From Niabella pedocola (lineage in GTDB: Bacteria; Bacteroidota; Bacteroidia; Chitinophagales; Chitinophagaceae): DNA of 64,000 nt. The DNA is taken from assembly GCF_021044425.1 (NCBI RefSeq), contig NZ_JAJNEC010000005.1:806001-870000 (forward strand), written 5' to 3'. The notes under the pieces are model-generated. The model saw nothing but the letters and a program-made list of their open reading frames with translations. It had not been told where the DNA came from and made no database searches. A program made the translations under genes and the position numbers. This document shows positions 45,215 to 54,589 of the stretch, piece by piece; the first letter of the stretch is position 1, and every line of letters starts with the position of its first letter.

Positions 45215-46214
45215 AAAGTGAATATTTATTTAAAGTTACAGAATCCAGGTGATACAGGGCTACCCTTAAGCGGCTGTTGGGCAGCCTTTCAGACAGCAAT
45301 GCGCCCACCTTTTTTACGGCAGAAATATCGCTGTGCTCCGGTCTTAAAAACTGACCGGCTTTTACCAGCCGTCCCTCCAGCATCGTATCCTTCTGCACCG
45401 AAAAGCCCGAACCGGTCCGTTTAAAGGCCGGTGTATGTTCCAACACCGCAGTGGTATTGCGGATGAGGCCTGCAAACCGCCCCTTATCGAAAATAACGAT
45501 CCATGAAAAAAGTGGCAGGCCGGCATCCAGCGGCAGCGGATATGTTGAAAGGCGTTGAATATAGCGCTGAAATTCCTGTACATCGATGATCGAATTTTTT
45601 ACATGCTCCTGTTGCAGATCACCCATATTATAACACATCAGCAGCCCTCTGTTAACCGGGGGCACACCCGAGGATTGTTTGTATTTTACCTGGTGCAACC
45701 GGATCGTGGCAGAAAGGGCGCGTTGGCTGTTTGCGGCTTTAACCGCCCGGAGCAATTGAAAATACCGGTCGCGGGTTGTTTCAGACCAGTCACAATCGAG
45801 CTGCAGTTCCGGGTAAGCGCCAAACCCGTTTTGTGCTGCAAGTTTATCCGCCAACCCGGTAATATTTTTGGCCAGTTGTGCTACCTGTGCGCTGTCCTGC
45901 TCATAAAAGCATTCGTTGGTAATAAATACAACGGGTATGATCTTTTTCTGCAATAACCAGGTGCTGTCTTTTACCAGCAGCTTGGCTGCAGGCTCGGGCA
46001 TTTTTTTAACCGCGTTCCAAACCACATCAAACAGCCGGATATAAAGCGTGGTAACCCCCAGGCTGTCGGCACGCCGCTTCTCATAAGCCGTGGGCGCAAA
46101 CACGGTTTTCCAGTAATAAAAGGCATGTTCTGTTTCCCGGGGTTTACGGTTGCCCTTACAGCCGGCAACACAAAGCACCAGCATGAAAACAAAAATTGCG
46201 GTTGATCGCTGCAT
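45180..46214 (-). CDS. Lipoprotein with TIM-barrel-like features, unknown function
   Basis: 344 aa. Lipobox VAGC near residue 19. Segments ADSLGVTTLYIRLFDVVW, IIPVVFITNECFYEQ, ELQLDCDWSETTRDRYFQLLRAV and VNRGLLMCYNMGDL look like successive strands of a beta/alpha barrel, with acidic residues (DCDW) at strand ends as in glycosidase-type barrels. No family assigned. Its stop lies 35 bp inside the downstream helical-repeat gene; this overlap suggests co-production of a surface pair. Confidence 0.72.
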   Translation of the reverse strand: MQRSTAIFVFMLVLCVAGCKGNRKPRETEHAFYYWKTVFAPTAYEKRRADSLGVTTLYIRLFDVVWNAVKKMPEPAAKLLVKDSTWLLQKKIIPVVFITNECFYEQDSAQVAQLAKNITGLADKLAAQNGFGAYPELQLDCDWSETTRDRYFQLLRAVKAANSQRALSATIRLHQVKYKQSSGVPPVNRGLLMCYNMGDLQQEHVKNSIIDVQEFQRYIQRLSTYPLPLDAGLPLFSWIVIFDKGRFAGLIRNTTAVLEHTPAFKRTGSGFSVQKDTMLEGRLVKAGQFLRPEHSDISAVKKVGALLSERLPNSRLRVALYHLDSVTLNKYSLYEMESIYNSLY

Positions 46215-46251
46215 TCAATTTCCAATTGCCGCAAATGTACCAGAAGTTTGG

Positions 46252-46300
46252 GATTTGAGAATCGAGATATGAGATTTCAGATATGAGAGATGGGATGTGT
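46252..46300. repeat. Heptamer array (7 units), GATATGA type
   Basis: GATTTGA, GAATCGA, GATATGA, GATTTCA, GATATGA, GAGATGG, GATGTGT in phase. A second short set (ATCTGGT, TTCTCAA, ATCTGTA, TTCTCGC, ATCTAAG) runs 46341-46375 out of phase with the first. Confidence 0.8.
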
Positions 46301-46456
46301 TTTGTGTTCTGAAGACGCCGCACTGATTTCCGGGTCCTCCATCTGGTTTCTCAAATCTGTATTCTCGCATCTAAGCCGATCTTTCCATTTATAACCAATA
46401 ATCGCCATTTGCTGATTTTCGGCAGAAACCGCAGTTTAATTAATTAGTTTTGCGGT

Positions 46457-47521
46457 ATGTTTTCGGGTAAACGTCGATACTGGTGGTTTCAGTTCATCGG
46501 ATGGAGTGGTCTCTTTCTGATCCATTTGTTCTTTGCCTGGTTCTACGGCAAGTTTGATACACCGCAGGACCGAAGCCTGTTTTTTACAAGAGCCTTTAGC
46601 TTTGTGGTTATCGGTGTACTGCTAACGCACCTGATGCGCCTGTTTATCCTAAGGCTGCACCTGCTGGAACATAACTGGGGATTGCAGTTGCTGAACTTTC
46701 TCTTGCTCTCGATCATTACGGCCTCCCTCTGTGGTATCATCGAACAACAGGTTTACAAACAATTTGCGCTGTTTACCCAACGGGAAATTGATGTGCTGAA
46801 ACGCAGGGGGATCTGGCTGGTTTCGTTTAACAACATGATCTCCTGGTTCATTTACATGTTTATCTGGAATGCCATTTATATTATTTACCACTATGCCCGG
46901 GATTACCAGCAGCAGCAGATCGATACCCTCCGCTTAAAATCGCTGGTGCGGGAGCTGGAGCTTAAGACCATTAAATCCAATATTAATCCGCATTTTATTT
47001 TCAACGCCTTAAACAGCATCCGGGCATTGGTAGATGAGAATCCCGGAAGGGCCCGCGAAGCGATCACCGAACTGAGCAATATCCTGCGCAGCAGCATTAC
47101 CATGCATAAAACAGAGTCGGTGGCATTAAAAAATGAACTGGCCATTATCGAAGACTACCTTGCCCTGGAACAGGTACGCTTCGAAGACCGGCTGGCGGTG
47201 AGTTACCAGATCGACAGCCAGGCACTGGAAAAACAGATTCCGCCCATGATGCTGCAGATGCTGGTAGAAAACGCCATCAAACACGGTATCAGCCGGGAAC
47301 TGCAGGGCGGCTCCGTATCCATTGCCGCCCGGTTAAAAAACAACCTGATTGAACTTTGTGTATGCAATACCGGCAAGCTTACCGGGGAAAAAGACGGCAC
47401 CGGTTTTGGACTGAACAGCATCCGCGACCGGCTGAAGCTGCTTTACCCGGGTAAAAGTGGTTTTGAGATCCGGCAATTGAATGCCGAAACCGTTGAGGCA
47501 AGGATCGAACTGCCCGCATAA
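46457..47521 (+). CDS. LytS-type sensor histidine kinase
   Basis: 354 aa. Four membrane segments fill the N-terminal 130 residues, followed by a short coiled linker. The His_kinase domain (PF06580) has the phosphoacceptor His179 in NPHFIFNALNSIRALVDENP, and the ATPase has PPMMLQMLVENAIKHGI (N box) and GTGFGLNSIRDRL (G box). It should phosphorylate the LytTR regulator encoded 24 bp downstream. No extracytoplasmic sensor domain, so the signal may be membrane-related. Confidence 0.93.
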   Translation: MFSGKRRYWWFQFIGWSGLFLIHLFFAWFYGKFDTPQDRSLFFTRAFSFVVIGVLLTHLMRLFILRLHLLEHNWGLQLLNFLLLSIITASLCGIIEQQVYKQFALFTQREIDVLKRRGIWLVSFNNMISWFIYMFIWNAIYIIYHYARDYQQQQIDTLRLKSLVRELELKTIKSNINPHFIFNALNSIRALVDENPGRAREAITELSNILRSSITMHKTESVALKNELAIIEDYLALEQVRFEDRLAVSYQIDSQALEKQIPPMMLQMLVENAIKHGISRELQGGSVSIAARLKNNLIELCVCNTGKLTGEKDGTGFGLNSIRDRLKLLYPGKSGFEIRQLNAETVEARIELPA

Positions 47522-47545
47522 AAATAAACAGATCAAACAAAGCGC

Positions 47546-48280
47546 ATGAAACATATACGCACTATCATTATAGACGACGAGCGGCTGGCCCGTTCAGAAC
47601 TGAAAAAGCTGCTTCAGGGCTTTCCGGGCATTGCCATTATTGATGAAGCGGGGAACGCAGAAGAAGGTATGCGGAAGATCAATGCCCAGCAACCGGATCT
47701 TATTTTTCTCGATATCCAGATGCCGGGCCAATCAGGTTTTGAAATGCTGGAAACGCTGGAATACACACCACTCGTGATCTTTACCACGGCGTATGACGAA
47801 TACGCATTAAAGGCCTTCCAGGTAAATGCGTTGGATTACCTGTTAAAACCCATCGACTCCAAGCGGCTGGAAGACACCATCAAAAAGCTCAACCTGCCGG
47901 ATTATGAAGAAAGTGAAGCCGCTTCATTTACAAATCACGATGTGCTGAATGAGCACAGCCAGGTGTTTGTAAAGGATGGTGATCGCTGCTGGTTTGTAAA
48001 GCTCAGCGATATCCGTCTTTTTGAAAGCGTAGGTAATTATGCAAAAGTTTTTTTTGGTCCCAATAAACCACTGATCTTAAAATCGCTCAATGCGCTGGAA
48101 GAACGGCTGGATCCCAAAGCCTTTTTCCGGGCTAACCGGAAACATATCATTAACCTGCGCATGATCGAAAAAATTGAGCCATATTTTAATAACGGATTAC
48201 TGATCGAGTTAAAAGACGGGGAAAAGATCGAAGTCAGCCGCCGGCAGGCAGTGCGTTTTAAGGAGATGATGAGTCTGTAA
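47546..48280 (+). CDS. LytTR-family response regulator
   Basis: 244 aa. Receiver domain (about 1-120) with acidic pair DDER at 11-12, phosphoacceptor Asp56 in LIFLDIQMPGQ, and Lys in YLLKPID. Linked to a C-terminal LytTR DNA-binding domain (about 140-240; IRLFESVGNYAKVFF, FFRANRKHIINLRMIEKIEP). Translationally close to the kinase gene, forming a two-component pair; its promoter targets were not sought. Confidence 0.94.
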   Translation: MKHIRTIIIDDERLARSELKKLLQGFPGIAIIDEAGNAEEGMRKINAQQPDLIFLDIQMPGQSGFEMLETLEYTPLVIFTTAYDEYALKAFQVNALDYLLKPIDSKRLEDTIKKLNLPDYEESEAASFTNHDVLNEHSQVFVKDGDRCWFVKLSDIRLFESVGNYAKVFFGPNKPLILKSLNALEERLDPKAFFRANRKHIINLRMIEKIEPYFNNGLLIELKDGEKIEVSRRQAVRFKEMMSL

Positions 48281-48283
48281 ACG

Positions 48284-48437
48284 GTTTCAGGTTTGATGTT
48301 TCAGGTTCAAGGTTAGATTATCGTTCCATACATGTAGTGCTGTTTTCTATTCACCATTAACCATTGACTATTCACCACTGCCCTTCACTTTGTTCAATGC
48401 GGAACGCTAAAAGCTGACTGCTGATACCTGAAGGCTA
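48284..48437. repeat. Heptamer array in convergent spacer (22 units)
   Basis: A single 7-bp phase runs from GTTTCAG at 48284 to AAGGCTA ending 48437. Three clear blocks: GTTTCAG/GTTTGAT/GTTTCAG/GTTCAAG; CTATTCA/CCATTAA/CCATTGA/CTATTCA; AACGCTA/AAAGCTG/ACTGCTG/ATACCTG. Intervening units are weaker but do not break phase. It fills nearly the entire spacer between lytTR and the GGGPS gene. Confidence 0.8.
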
Positions 48438-48449
48438 ATAACTACCGGC

Positions 48450-49208
48450 TTAAACCGCTTCCCGCTTTACCGAATGCACGGCATCGCTGATCTCCTTGAT
48501 AAGTGACGGGGCTTTTTCGATGGCATTGCCCACTACGATCACGTCTGCACCGGCTTTACAATTCAGATAGGCTTTTTCCGGATCAGTGATACCGCCACCT
48601 ACGATCAGGGGTACCTCAATATTCTGAGCCACCGCGCGGATCATCGATTCGGTGATAGGAATACGGGCACCGCTTCCGGCATCCATGTAAATCAGCCGCA
48701 TCCCCAGCATTTCCCCCGCCATGGCCGTACAAACTGCAATATCATTTTTATCGGAGGGAACAGGCGCCGCATTGCTGATATAGGAAACGGTGGTAGGCGC
48801 TCCGCCATCTACCACAATATACCCGGTAGGCATCACTTCCAGTCCGCTCCGCTTTACAAAAGGCGCCGAAACCACATGCTGTCCGATCAACAGCTCGGGG
48901 TTTCTGCCGGAGATCAGTGAAAGATACAACAGTGCATCTGCAAACGGACTCACCTGTGAAGGGCTGCCGGGAAACAATACCACCGGGATACGGGTGCGTG
49001 ATTTGATCTTCTCGATCACTTCATCCAGATGTGCAGAAAGCATCAGGCTTCCACCCACAAAAAAATAATCCACCCCGGCGGCTTCCGAAAGGTTTATCAG
49101 GCTTTGCAATGAAGAAGGCTCTACAGCATCCGGGTCTAGCAATACTGCAAAGGATTTTTGTGCGTTCAGCTTTTTTTCCACCAAGCCGCTATAAATATTC
49201 ATCTTCAT
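48450..49208 (-). CDS. Geranylgeranylglyceryl/heptaprenylglyceryl phosphate synthase family
   Basis: About 253 aa from ATG 49208 (or 49202); the longer frame to 49337 is not convincing. TIM-barrel PcrB/GGGPS features are present: FAVLLDPDAVEPSSL, DYFFVGGSLML, PVVLFPGSPSQVS, YIVVDGGAPTTV, RLIYMDAGSGAR and VPLIVGGGITDPEKA. The enzyme couples a polyprenyl diphosphate to glycerol-1-phosphate, forming an ether bond. Bacteroidota members are known to be of the archaeal-like group; their physiological product is not well defined. Confidence 0.88.
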   Translation of the reverse strand: MKMNIYSGLVEKKLNAQKSFAVLLDPDAVEPSSLQSLINLSEAAGVDYFFVGGSLMLSAHLDEVIEKIKSRTRIPVVLFPGSPSQVSPFADALLYLSLISGRNPELLIGQHVVSAPFVKRSGLEVMPTGYIVVDGGAPTTVSYISNAAPVPSDKNDIAVCTAMAGEMLGMRLIYMDAGSGARIPITESMIRAVAQNIEVPLIVGGGITDPEKAYLNCKAGADVIVVGNAIEKAPSLIKEISDAVHSVKREAV

Positions 49209-49434
49209 CAGGAAGGGAGGTTTCCTGCAAAAATGCAAAAGTTTTTCCAAAAAAAGCCAACGGGCTGCCGAAACACTGAATAGAAATGACCTATGAAGCC
49301 GCAAAGCATCCAATTTAGTGCTAAAATCGCAAAACACAGGCGCAGGTAAGCCAAATGCAACGGCCTGTTATGCATTTCTGTCCGATCCTGCATCTTAAGG
49401 ATACTGGAACCAAATGATTGCAAATTTTAAACAT

Positions 49435-50115
49435 ATGATGAAACGATTCCTGACATGCATGGTACTATTATCGCTGATCACCGGCACCGTTACCGGCCAG
49501 AAAAAAGACATCCGGCACCTGGTACGGGCTGTAGTTGAAAAAGCCGTGCCGCCAGAATTCGCCTATTTTCACCTGGTGGATTCCAGCTTTATATCCCGCT
49601 ATTCGACGGCTTATTTTGATCCGCTGGAATTTAAGACCTTCTACAAAGAAAATCCGCGTTTTGTCCTCGAAGCATTCAAGGCGGCAAATGCCAGAGCGAA
49701 AAAAATATATTGGGGGAAATTTAAAATTCCCAGGGCCAGGATCAACCCTTATGAAAACATACCTCATTATGAAGGCCAGTTTTCTGTTGTCACGCTGCTC
49801 CCCTGGAGTACACCCGACACCGTGCTGGAAGCAAAACGCCGCAATAACAAATATCCGGGGGTCATTTTAAAAATAAAAGAAACCTGGACGGAAGCCCAGC
49901 AAAAAGAGGCCATACAAAAAGAACGGGAACGCTATGCCAACAGTCTGCAACCGGAGGATAAAAAATATTTTGCCATTTCCTCCCCCATTTTTTCAAAAGA
50001 CCGGCGTTATGTGATCATTGAGGTACGAACCGCCCTCGAGGGCTGGTGCCAGGTATACAAAAAAATAAAAGGCAAATGGGTTTACCAGGTCACGCTATCA
50101 CACTGGATGGCGTAG
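49435..50115 (+). CDS. Secreted hypothetical protein
   Basis: About 227 aa from ATG 49435 with signal peptide (FLTCMVLLSLITGTVTGQ). Mature part is rich in Tyr, Lys and Phe with a central EQ/K-rich helix (WTEAQQKEAIQKERERYANS) and a C-terminal beta part (YVIIEVRTALEGWCQVYKKI). No domain recognised. A heptamer array begins 12 bp after its stop. Confidence 0.72.
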   Translation: MMKRFLTCMVLLSLITGTVTGQKKDIRHLVRAVVEKAVPPEFAYFHLVDSSFISRYSTAYFDPLEFKTFYKENPRFVLEAFKAANARAKKIYWGKFKIPRARINPYENIPHYEGQFSVVTLLPWSTPDTVLEAKRRNNKYPGVILKIKETWTEAQQKEAIQKERERYANSLQPEDKKYFAISSPIFSKDRRYVIIEVRTALEGWCQVYKKIKGKWVYQVTLSHWMA

Positions 50116-50127
50116 CGCGGACGTAGT

Positions 50128-50190
50128 GACCAGCGTTCAGCAATCAGCTTTCAGCTTTCAGCATTTAGCATTCAGCATTTAGCGCTCAGC
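50128..50190. repeat. Heptamer array, NNTCAGC type (9 units)
   Basis: Nine perfect 7-bp steps: GACCAGC, GTTCAGC, AATCAGC, TTTCAGC twice, ATTTAGC, ATTCAGC, ATTTAGC, GCTCAGC. The last unit contains the 3' end of the convergent LOG gene (stop region). Confidence 0.92.
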
Positions 50191-50742
50191 CTCAACCGGC
50201 ATTTTCTCAAGATACTGTTCCAGTTCCCCCGGCTCTTTTATAACGATGATCTTTTCCCAGGGATCTTCATACAGGAAGCCTTCTTCATACATTTTCCGGA
50301 TATGCATTAACAGGTGCGTATAATAATCATTTGTGTTGAGCACAAAGAGTACCTTATCATGGATGGCCAGGTTGTTCCAGGTGATCATTTCGAAAAACTC
50401 ATCCAGGGTACCGTAACCTCCCGGCAGGATAACAGCCGCATCGCAAAGCTCGTACATCTTTCGCTTGCGGGTATGCATATCCCCTACTATTTCCAGCTGG
50501 GTGAGCCCCTTATGCGACCGCTCCCGGTCGGCCAACAGCTGCGGAATCACCCCGATGGCGGTTCCGCCACCAGCCAGTACCGCATTGGCAATAGTACCCA
50601 TTAATCCTACATTTCCTCCACCGTAAACAAGCGTTAAACCGCGTGCCGCCATAATGGCTCCCAATTCCGCTGTATGTGCTGTAAACAGTGGATCCCGGCC
50701 TTCTTTTGACCCGCAAAAAACCGCAAGCGATTTTATCCCCAT
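50179..50742 (-). CDS. LOG-family protein (TIGR00730)
   Basis: 187 aa Rossmann-fold protein. The signature GGYGTLDEFFEMITWNNL (PGGxGTxxE type) and LVYGGGNVGLMGTIANAVL mark the LOG family, nucleoside-5'-monophosphate phosphoribohydrolases. In bacteria the role is nucleotide salvage or hydrolysis. It is divergent from the symporter gene. Confidence 0.88.
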   Translation of the reverse strand: MGIKSLAVFCGSKEGRDPLFTAHTAELGAIMAARGLTLVYGGGNVGLMGTIANAVLAGGGTAIGVIPQLLADRERSHKGLTQLEIVGDMHTRKRKMYELCDAAVILPGGYGTLDEFFEMITWNNLAIHDKVLFVLNTNDYYTHLLMHIRKMYEEGFLYEDPWEKIIVIKEPGELEQYLEKMPVEAER

Positions 50743-50832
50743 GATTCCCTACTTTTATTGCAAAAGGAACTCAAATTTTCCTATCTTCAAAAATTATTTT
50801 ACTTGACAACCATCGTTTAATACAAACATAAT

Positions 50833-52311
50833 ATGTCTGCAGGTTTTTTATTTTCGATTGTAATCGCCTACTTTATATTGCTGCTGGTGGTGGCCTGGAA
50901 AACCAGCAAAAACAGCAACAATGAATCCTTCTTTATCGGCAACCGCAACAGTAACTGGATGCTGGTGGCCTTTGGTATGATCGGCACTTCACTAAGCGGC
51001 GTTACGTTTGTAAGCGTACCCGGTGCTGTAGGCAAGGACGGGTTTGGCTATATGCAGGTGGTGTTGGGTTATATGATCGGGTACCTGTTAATCGCTTATG
51101 TATTGCTGCCTTTATATTACCGGTTAAAACTGACCTCCATTTACGGGTATTTAAAAACCCGCATGGGCATGCTTTCCTATAAGACCGGCGCCTGGTTCTT
51201 TATCATCTCGCGCCTGGTAGGTGCCACGGCAAGGTTGTACCTGGTTGTACACATCCTGCAGATCACCATTCTCGACAGCTTTGGGATTCCTTTTTGGGTA
51301 TCTACACTCATCATTCTTGTAATGATCATCCTGTATACTTTTGAAGGCGGCGTAAAAACCATTGTATGGACCGATACGCTGCAAACCACCTGTATGCTGC
51401 TGGGATTGATCATCTGTACCATTTACCTGCTCAACCATATGAATATGGGCGTGGGCGAAAGCCTGGAAGCCATGCGCAGCAGCGGGCTCTCACAAATATT
51501 TAAAACCGATCCATCGAAGAACGACTTCTTTATTAAACAGATCCTGGCCGGTGCCTTCATTACCCTGAGTATGACGGGCATTGACCAGGAAATGATGCAA
51601 AAAAGTATTTCGGTTACCAACCTGAAAGATTCGCAGAAGAACATGGTGTCACTGGCCTTTATCATGGTAGTGGTGATCGGGTTATTCCTGTACCTGGGTG
51701 GACTGCTGCACCTGTTTGCGGGTCAGGAACATTTGGCGGCCAAGGGAGATGCCCTGTTCCCGGATGTAGCGGTAAACCATATGCCGCCCTATATTTCCGT
51801 TATTTTTATCGTGGCATTGATATCGGCACTGTTTCCCAGTGCAGACGGGGCCATGACGGCACTTACTTCCTCTTTTTGCATCGATATCGCCGGATTGCAG
51901 CGACGCACCGATATGAATGAAACGCAAAAAAAACGCTTCCGCCAAAAAGTGCACCTGCTGGTGGCGTTTACATTCCTGCTGCTGGTAATGATGTTTTACT
52001 GGATCAATGACAACAGCATGATCGGCATTATCCTGAAACTGGCCGGGTATACCTATGGTCCGCTGCTGGGACTGTTTGCCTTTGGTATTTTCACCAAACG
52101 CCGTCCGCAAGACCGCCTGGTGCCTTATGTATGTTTTATTGCGCCCATTATCTGCTTTTTTATCGACCGGTACCAGCAGTCGATTTTCGGAGATTTCAAA
52201 ATCGGGCTGGAACTGATCATCATTAATGCGGCATTAACGTTTATAGGACTGTTGATCATTTCAAAGCCCGTTTCAGATCTTTCGCAACTGGAACAGGATT
52301 CTGTTCATTAA
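50833..52311 (+). CDS. Sodium:solute symporter (SSS family)
   Basis: 492 aa, about 13 membrane segments. GNRNSNWMLVAFGMIGTSLSGVTFVS early, and FITLSMTGIDQEMMQKSI in the middle, are typical of SSS transporters, with sodium-site segment LISALFPSADGAMTAL. The substrate cannot be assigned. It starts a tight four-gene series with a methyltransferase, a glucosaminidase and hpt, of which the last three follow at 15 bp or less. Confidence 0.9.
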   Translation: MSAGFLFSIVIAYFILLLVVAWKTSKNSNNESFFIGNRNSNWMLVAFGMIGTSLSGVTFVSVPGAVGKDGFGYMQVVLGYMIGYLLIAYVLLPLYYRLKLTSIYGYLKTRMGMLSYKTGAWFFIISRLVGATARLYLVVHILQITILDSFGIPFWVSTLIILVMIILYTFEGGVKTIVWTDTLQTTCMLLGLIICTIYLLNHMNMGVGESLEAMRSSGLSQIFKTDPSKNDFFIKQILAGAFITLSMTGIDQEMMQKSISVTNLKDSQKNMVSLAFIMVVVIGLFLYLGGLLHLFAGQEHLAAKGDALFPDVAVNHMPPYISVIFIVALISALFPSADGAMTALTSSFCIDIAGLQRRTDMNETQKKRFRQKVHLLVAFTFLLLVMMFYWINDNSMIGIILKLAGYTYGPLLGLFAFGIFTKRRPQDRLVPYVCFIAPIICFFIDRYQQSIFGDFKIGLELIIINAALTFIGLLIISKPVSDLSQLEQDSVH

Positions 52312-52326
52312 TAACGAGCAGCAAAA

Positions 52327-52965
52327 ATGGAACTATTACCCGTTGATTTAGAGCAATTTGCTATCAACTTTTCTACCCCGCCCGATCCGTTACGGCAGGA
52401 AGTGGAGCTGTTCACTCAACAGCATCATGCCGAACCGCATATGCTGAGCGGCCCGGTTCAGGGAAAGTTGCTGGAAATGATCAGTTATATGATCCGTCCG
52501 CGGCGCATCCTGGAAATCGGCACTTTTACCGGCTACAGCGCCCTGTGTCTTGCAGAAGGGCTAACAAACGACGGTGAGTTGCATACCATTGAGTTCCGGG
52601 AAGAAACAGCAGCTATCGCCCACAATTTTTTCCGGAAATCAGCGTTATATCCAAGAATAAAACTGCATGTAGGTAACGCGCTGAATATCATTCCTACATT
52701 GAACGAAACCTGGGATCTGGTTTTTATTGACGCCGATAAGCCGGGTTATATGGACTATTTTAAGCTCGTTTTACCAGCAGTTAAAAAAAATGGCTTTATC
52801 TTAGCAGATAATATTTTTTTCCACGGACAGGTTTTTACCGAAAATCCCAGGGGAAAAAGCGCAAAAGCCATCAAGGCGTTTAACGATTTTGTTCAACATA
52901 GAGCAGATATTGACAAACTGGTTCTGACCATTAGAGACGGACTATATTTATTACGAAAATTGTAA
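52327..52965 (+). CDS. SAM-dependent O-methyltransferase
   Basis: 212 aa, catechol-OMT-like fold (PF01596). SAM motif I is ILEIGTFTGYSALCLAEGL, the metal/acid site DLVFIDADKPGYMDYF, and ILADNIFFHGQV follows. Cytoplasmic, divalent-metal dependent. It starts 15 bp after the symporter and ends just before the glucosaminidase gene. Substrate unknown. Confidence 0.9.
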   Translation: MELLPVDLEQFAINFSTPPDPLRQEVELFTQQHHAEPHMLSGPVQGKLLEMISYMIRPRRILEIGTFTGYSALCLAEGLTNDGELHTIEFREETAAIAHNFFRKSALYPRIKLHVGNALNIIPTLNETWDLVFIDADKPGYMDYFKLVLPAVKKNGFILADNIFFHGQVFTENPRGKSAKAIKAFNDFVQHRADIDKLVLTIRDGLYLLRKL

Positions 52966-52974
52966 TTGTTATTG

Positions 52975-53949
52975 ATGATAAGGAAATTGTTTTTGGCAAC
53001 CGCCCTTTTTATAACGATGACTGCTACTGCCCAACAATCAGAAAAAGTTGTGGCCTATATTCAACAATACAGAGGCATTGCCATTAAGGAAATGCAACGG
53101 ACCGGTGTTCCGGCGGCTATCAAGCTGGCCCAGGCCATACTGGAATCCAATGCAGGCGACGGAGACCTGGCGTTGCGCTCCAACAATCATTTTGGCATCA
53201 AATGCAAAACCGGCTATACCGGCCCTTATGTGTTGCATGATGATGACCGTCCGCAGGAGCGTTTTATAAAATACGAACAGCCCGAAGCTTCGTTCCAGGA
53301 TCATTCTGATTTTTTAAAGGGCCGCGACCGGTATGCATTTCTTTTTCAGCTGGACCCTACCGACTATAAAGCATGGGCGAATGGTTTAAAGAAAGCAGGA
53401 TATGCTACCAATCCTAAATATCCGCAACTCCTGATCGGTTTAATTGAGCGCTATAACCTGGAAGATTACACGTTGATCGCAATGGGTAAAAAAGAAATGC
53501 CGCAGGAGCTTACAGCATCCTTTGCGGTGGCAAAAGAAGAGCCCGAAGTGATCCCGGCCAAAAAGGTCAAACAGTACCCGCAGGGTGATTTTGTGATCAA
53601 CCAGACCAAAGTAATTTTCGCAAAGCAAGGCACAGCGTTTGATGCCATTGCTGCCCGCTACAATATTCCCCTGAACCGTCTTTTTCTGTACAACGATCTG
53701 CAGGAAAACCAACCTCCCCAAAGCGATGCCCTGGTATTTTTACAACTGAAGCGCACCGAAAGTCCTAAAGCATTTCACGAAGTAGCTGCCGGAGAAACGC
53801 TTTATGAAATTGCACAGGAAGAAGGCGTTCGGCTGGAGTCGCTTCTGAAATACAATAATCTCACGAAATTTGCTTCCCCGGCAATCGGGTCTAAGCTATA
53901 TTTGCAGGATATGGGTGCCGGAAAAAATTCCGTAGCACAAAATCCTTAA
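52975..53949 (+). CDS. Exported N-acetylglucosaminidase with two LysM domains
   Basis: 324 aa from ATG 52975. Signal peptide, then glucosaminidase domain (GH73-like, about 25-165) with catalytic Glu in AILESNAGDGDLA and NHFGIKCK, YNLEDY. Two LysM-type segments are in the C-terminal half (about 205-250 and 263-310; FHEVAAGETLYEIAQEEGV). A peptidoglycan hydrolase acting between cells or during wall turnover. Only 3 bp separate it from hpt. Confidence 0.9.
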   Translation: MIRKLFLATALFITMTATAQQSEKVVAYIQQYRGIAIKEMQRTGVPAAIKLAQAILESNAGDGDLALRSNNHFGIKCKTGYTGPYVLHDDDRPQERFIKYEQPEASFQDHSDFLKGRDRYAFLFQLDPTDYKAWANGLKKAGYATNPKYPQLLIGLIERYNLEDYTLIAMGKKEMPQELTASFAVAKEEPEVIPAKKVKQYPQGDFVINQTKVIFAKQGTAFDAIAARYNIPLNRLFLYNDLQENQPPQSDALVFLQLKRTESPKAFHEVAAGETLYEIAQEEGVRLESLLKYNNLTKFASPAIGSKLYLQDMGAGKNSVAQNP

Positions 53950-53952
53950 AAT

Positions 53953-54495
53953 ATGGCAGATATTACGGTACACGATAAACGCTTTTCGGTTTACCTGTCA
54001 GAAACAGCATTGCAAAAAAGAATTAAGGAACTGGCAGATGCCGTTAACGCAGATTATGCAGGGGAGAAAGTATACTTCCTGGCGATCCTGAACGGATCGT
54101 TTATGTTTGCGGCCGACTTTTTCAAATACCTGACCATCGACAGCGAGATCTGTTTTATTAAACTTGCCTCTTATAAAGGATTAAAATCTTCAGGCGCCGT
54201 TACCACCGCTATCGGGCTGGAGGAAGATCTGCACGGAAAACATGTGGTTATCCTTGAAGACATCATTGACACCGGCAAAACACTGCACTATTTTTTGCCA
54301 CAGCTCCAACACCAGCAACCCCGCTCCCTGAAGATCGTTGCCCTCCTGCATAAAGCAGAAATGACCACATATGAAGTGCCGATCGATTATACGGGCTTCG
54401 TGATCCCCAACAAATTTGTGGTAGGCTATGGACTGGATTATGACGGGCTGGGCCGCAATTACAAGGATATTTACCAGCTGGCAGAAGGATCGTAA
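53953..54495 (+). CDS. hpt: Hypoxanthine phosphoribosyltransferase
   Basis: 180 aa. PRPP loop VVILEDIIDTGKTLHYFL, LAILNGSFMFAADFF upstream, and a C-terminal aromatic base-binding segment FVVGYGLDYDGLGRNY. Converts hypoxanthine (and guanine) to nucleotide in purine salvage. Placed 3 bp after the glucosaminidase gene. The adjacent downstream sequence has no clear terminator. Confidence 0.93.
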   Translation: MADITVHDKRFSVYLSETALQKRIKELADAVNADYAGEKVYFLAILNGSFMFAADFFKYLTIDSEICFIKLASYKGLKSSGAVTTAIGLEEDLHGKHVVILEDIIDTGKTLHYFLPQLQHQQPRSLKIVALLHKAEMTTYEVPIDYTGFVIPNKFVVGYGLDYDGLGRNYKDIYQLAEGS

Positions 54496-54589
54496 GTTTT
54501 TTTCCCCGCAGCGGCGCAAAGAAACGGCGAACGCGGTGCTTATTCTTCGTCTTTACCTATTTTTAGCCAATGCAATAGTTGCCCTGATC

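Noticed and set aside
46445..46452. TAGTTTTG as promoter of the lytS gene
   Set aside because: Fits TAnnTTTG but lies only 4 bp before the start codon and has no -33 box at the right spacing; probably chance.
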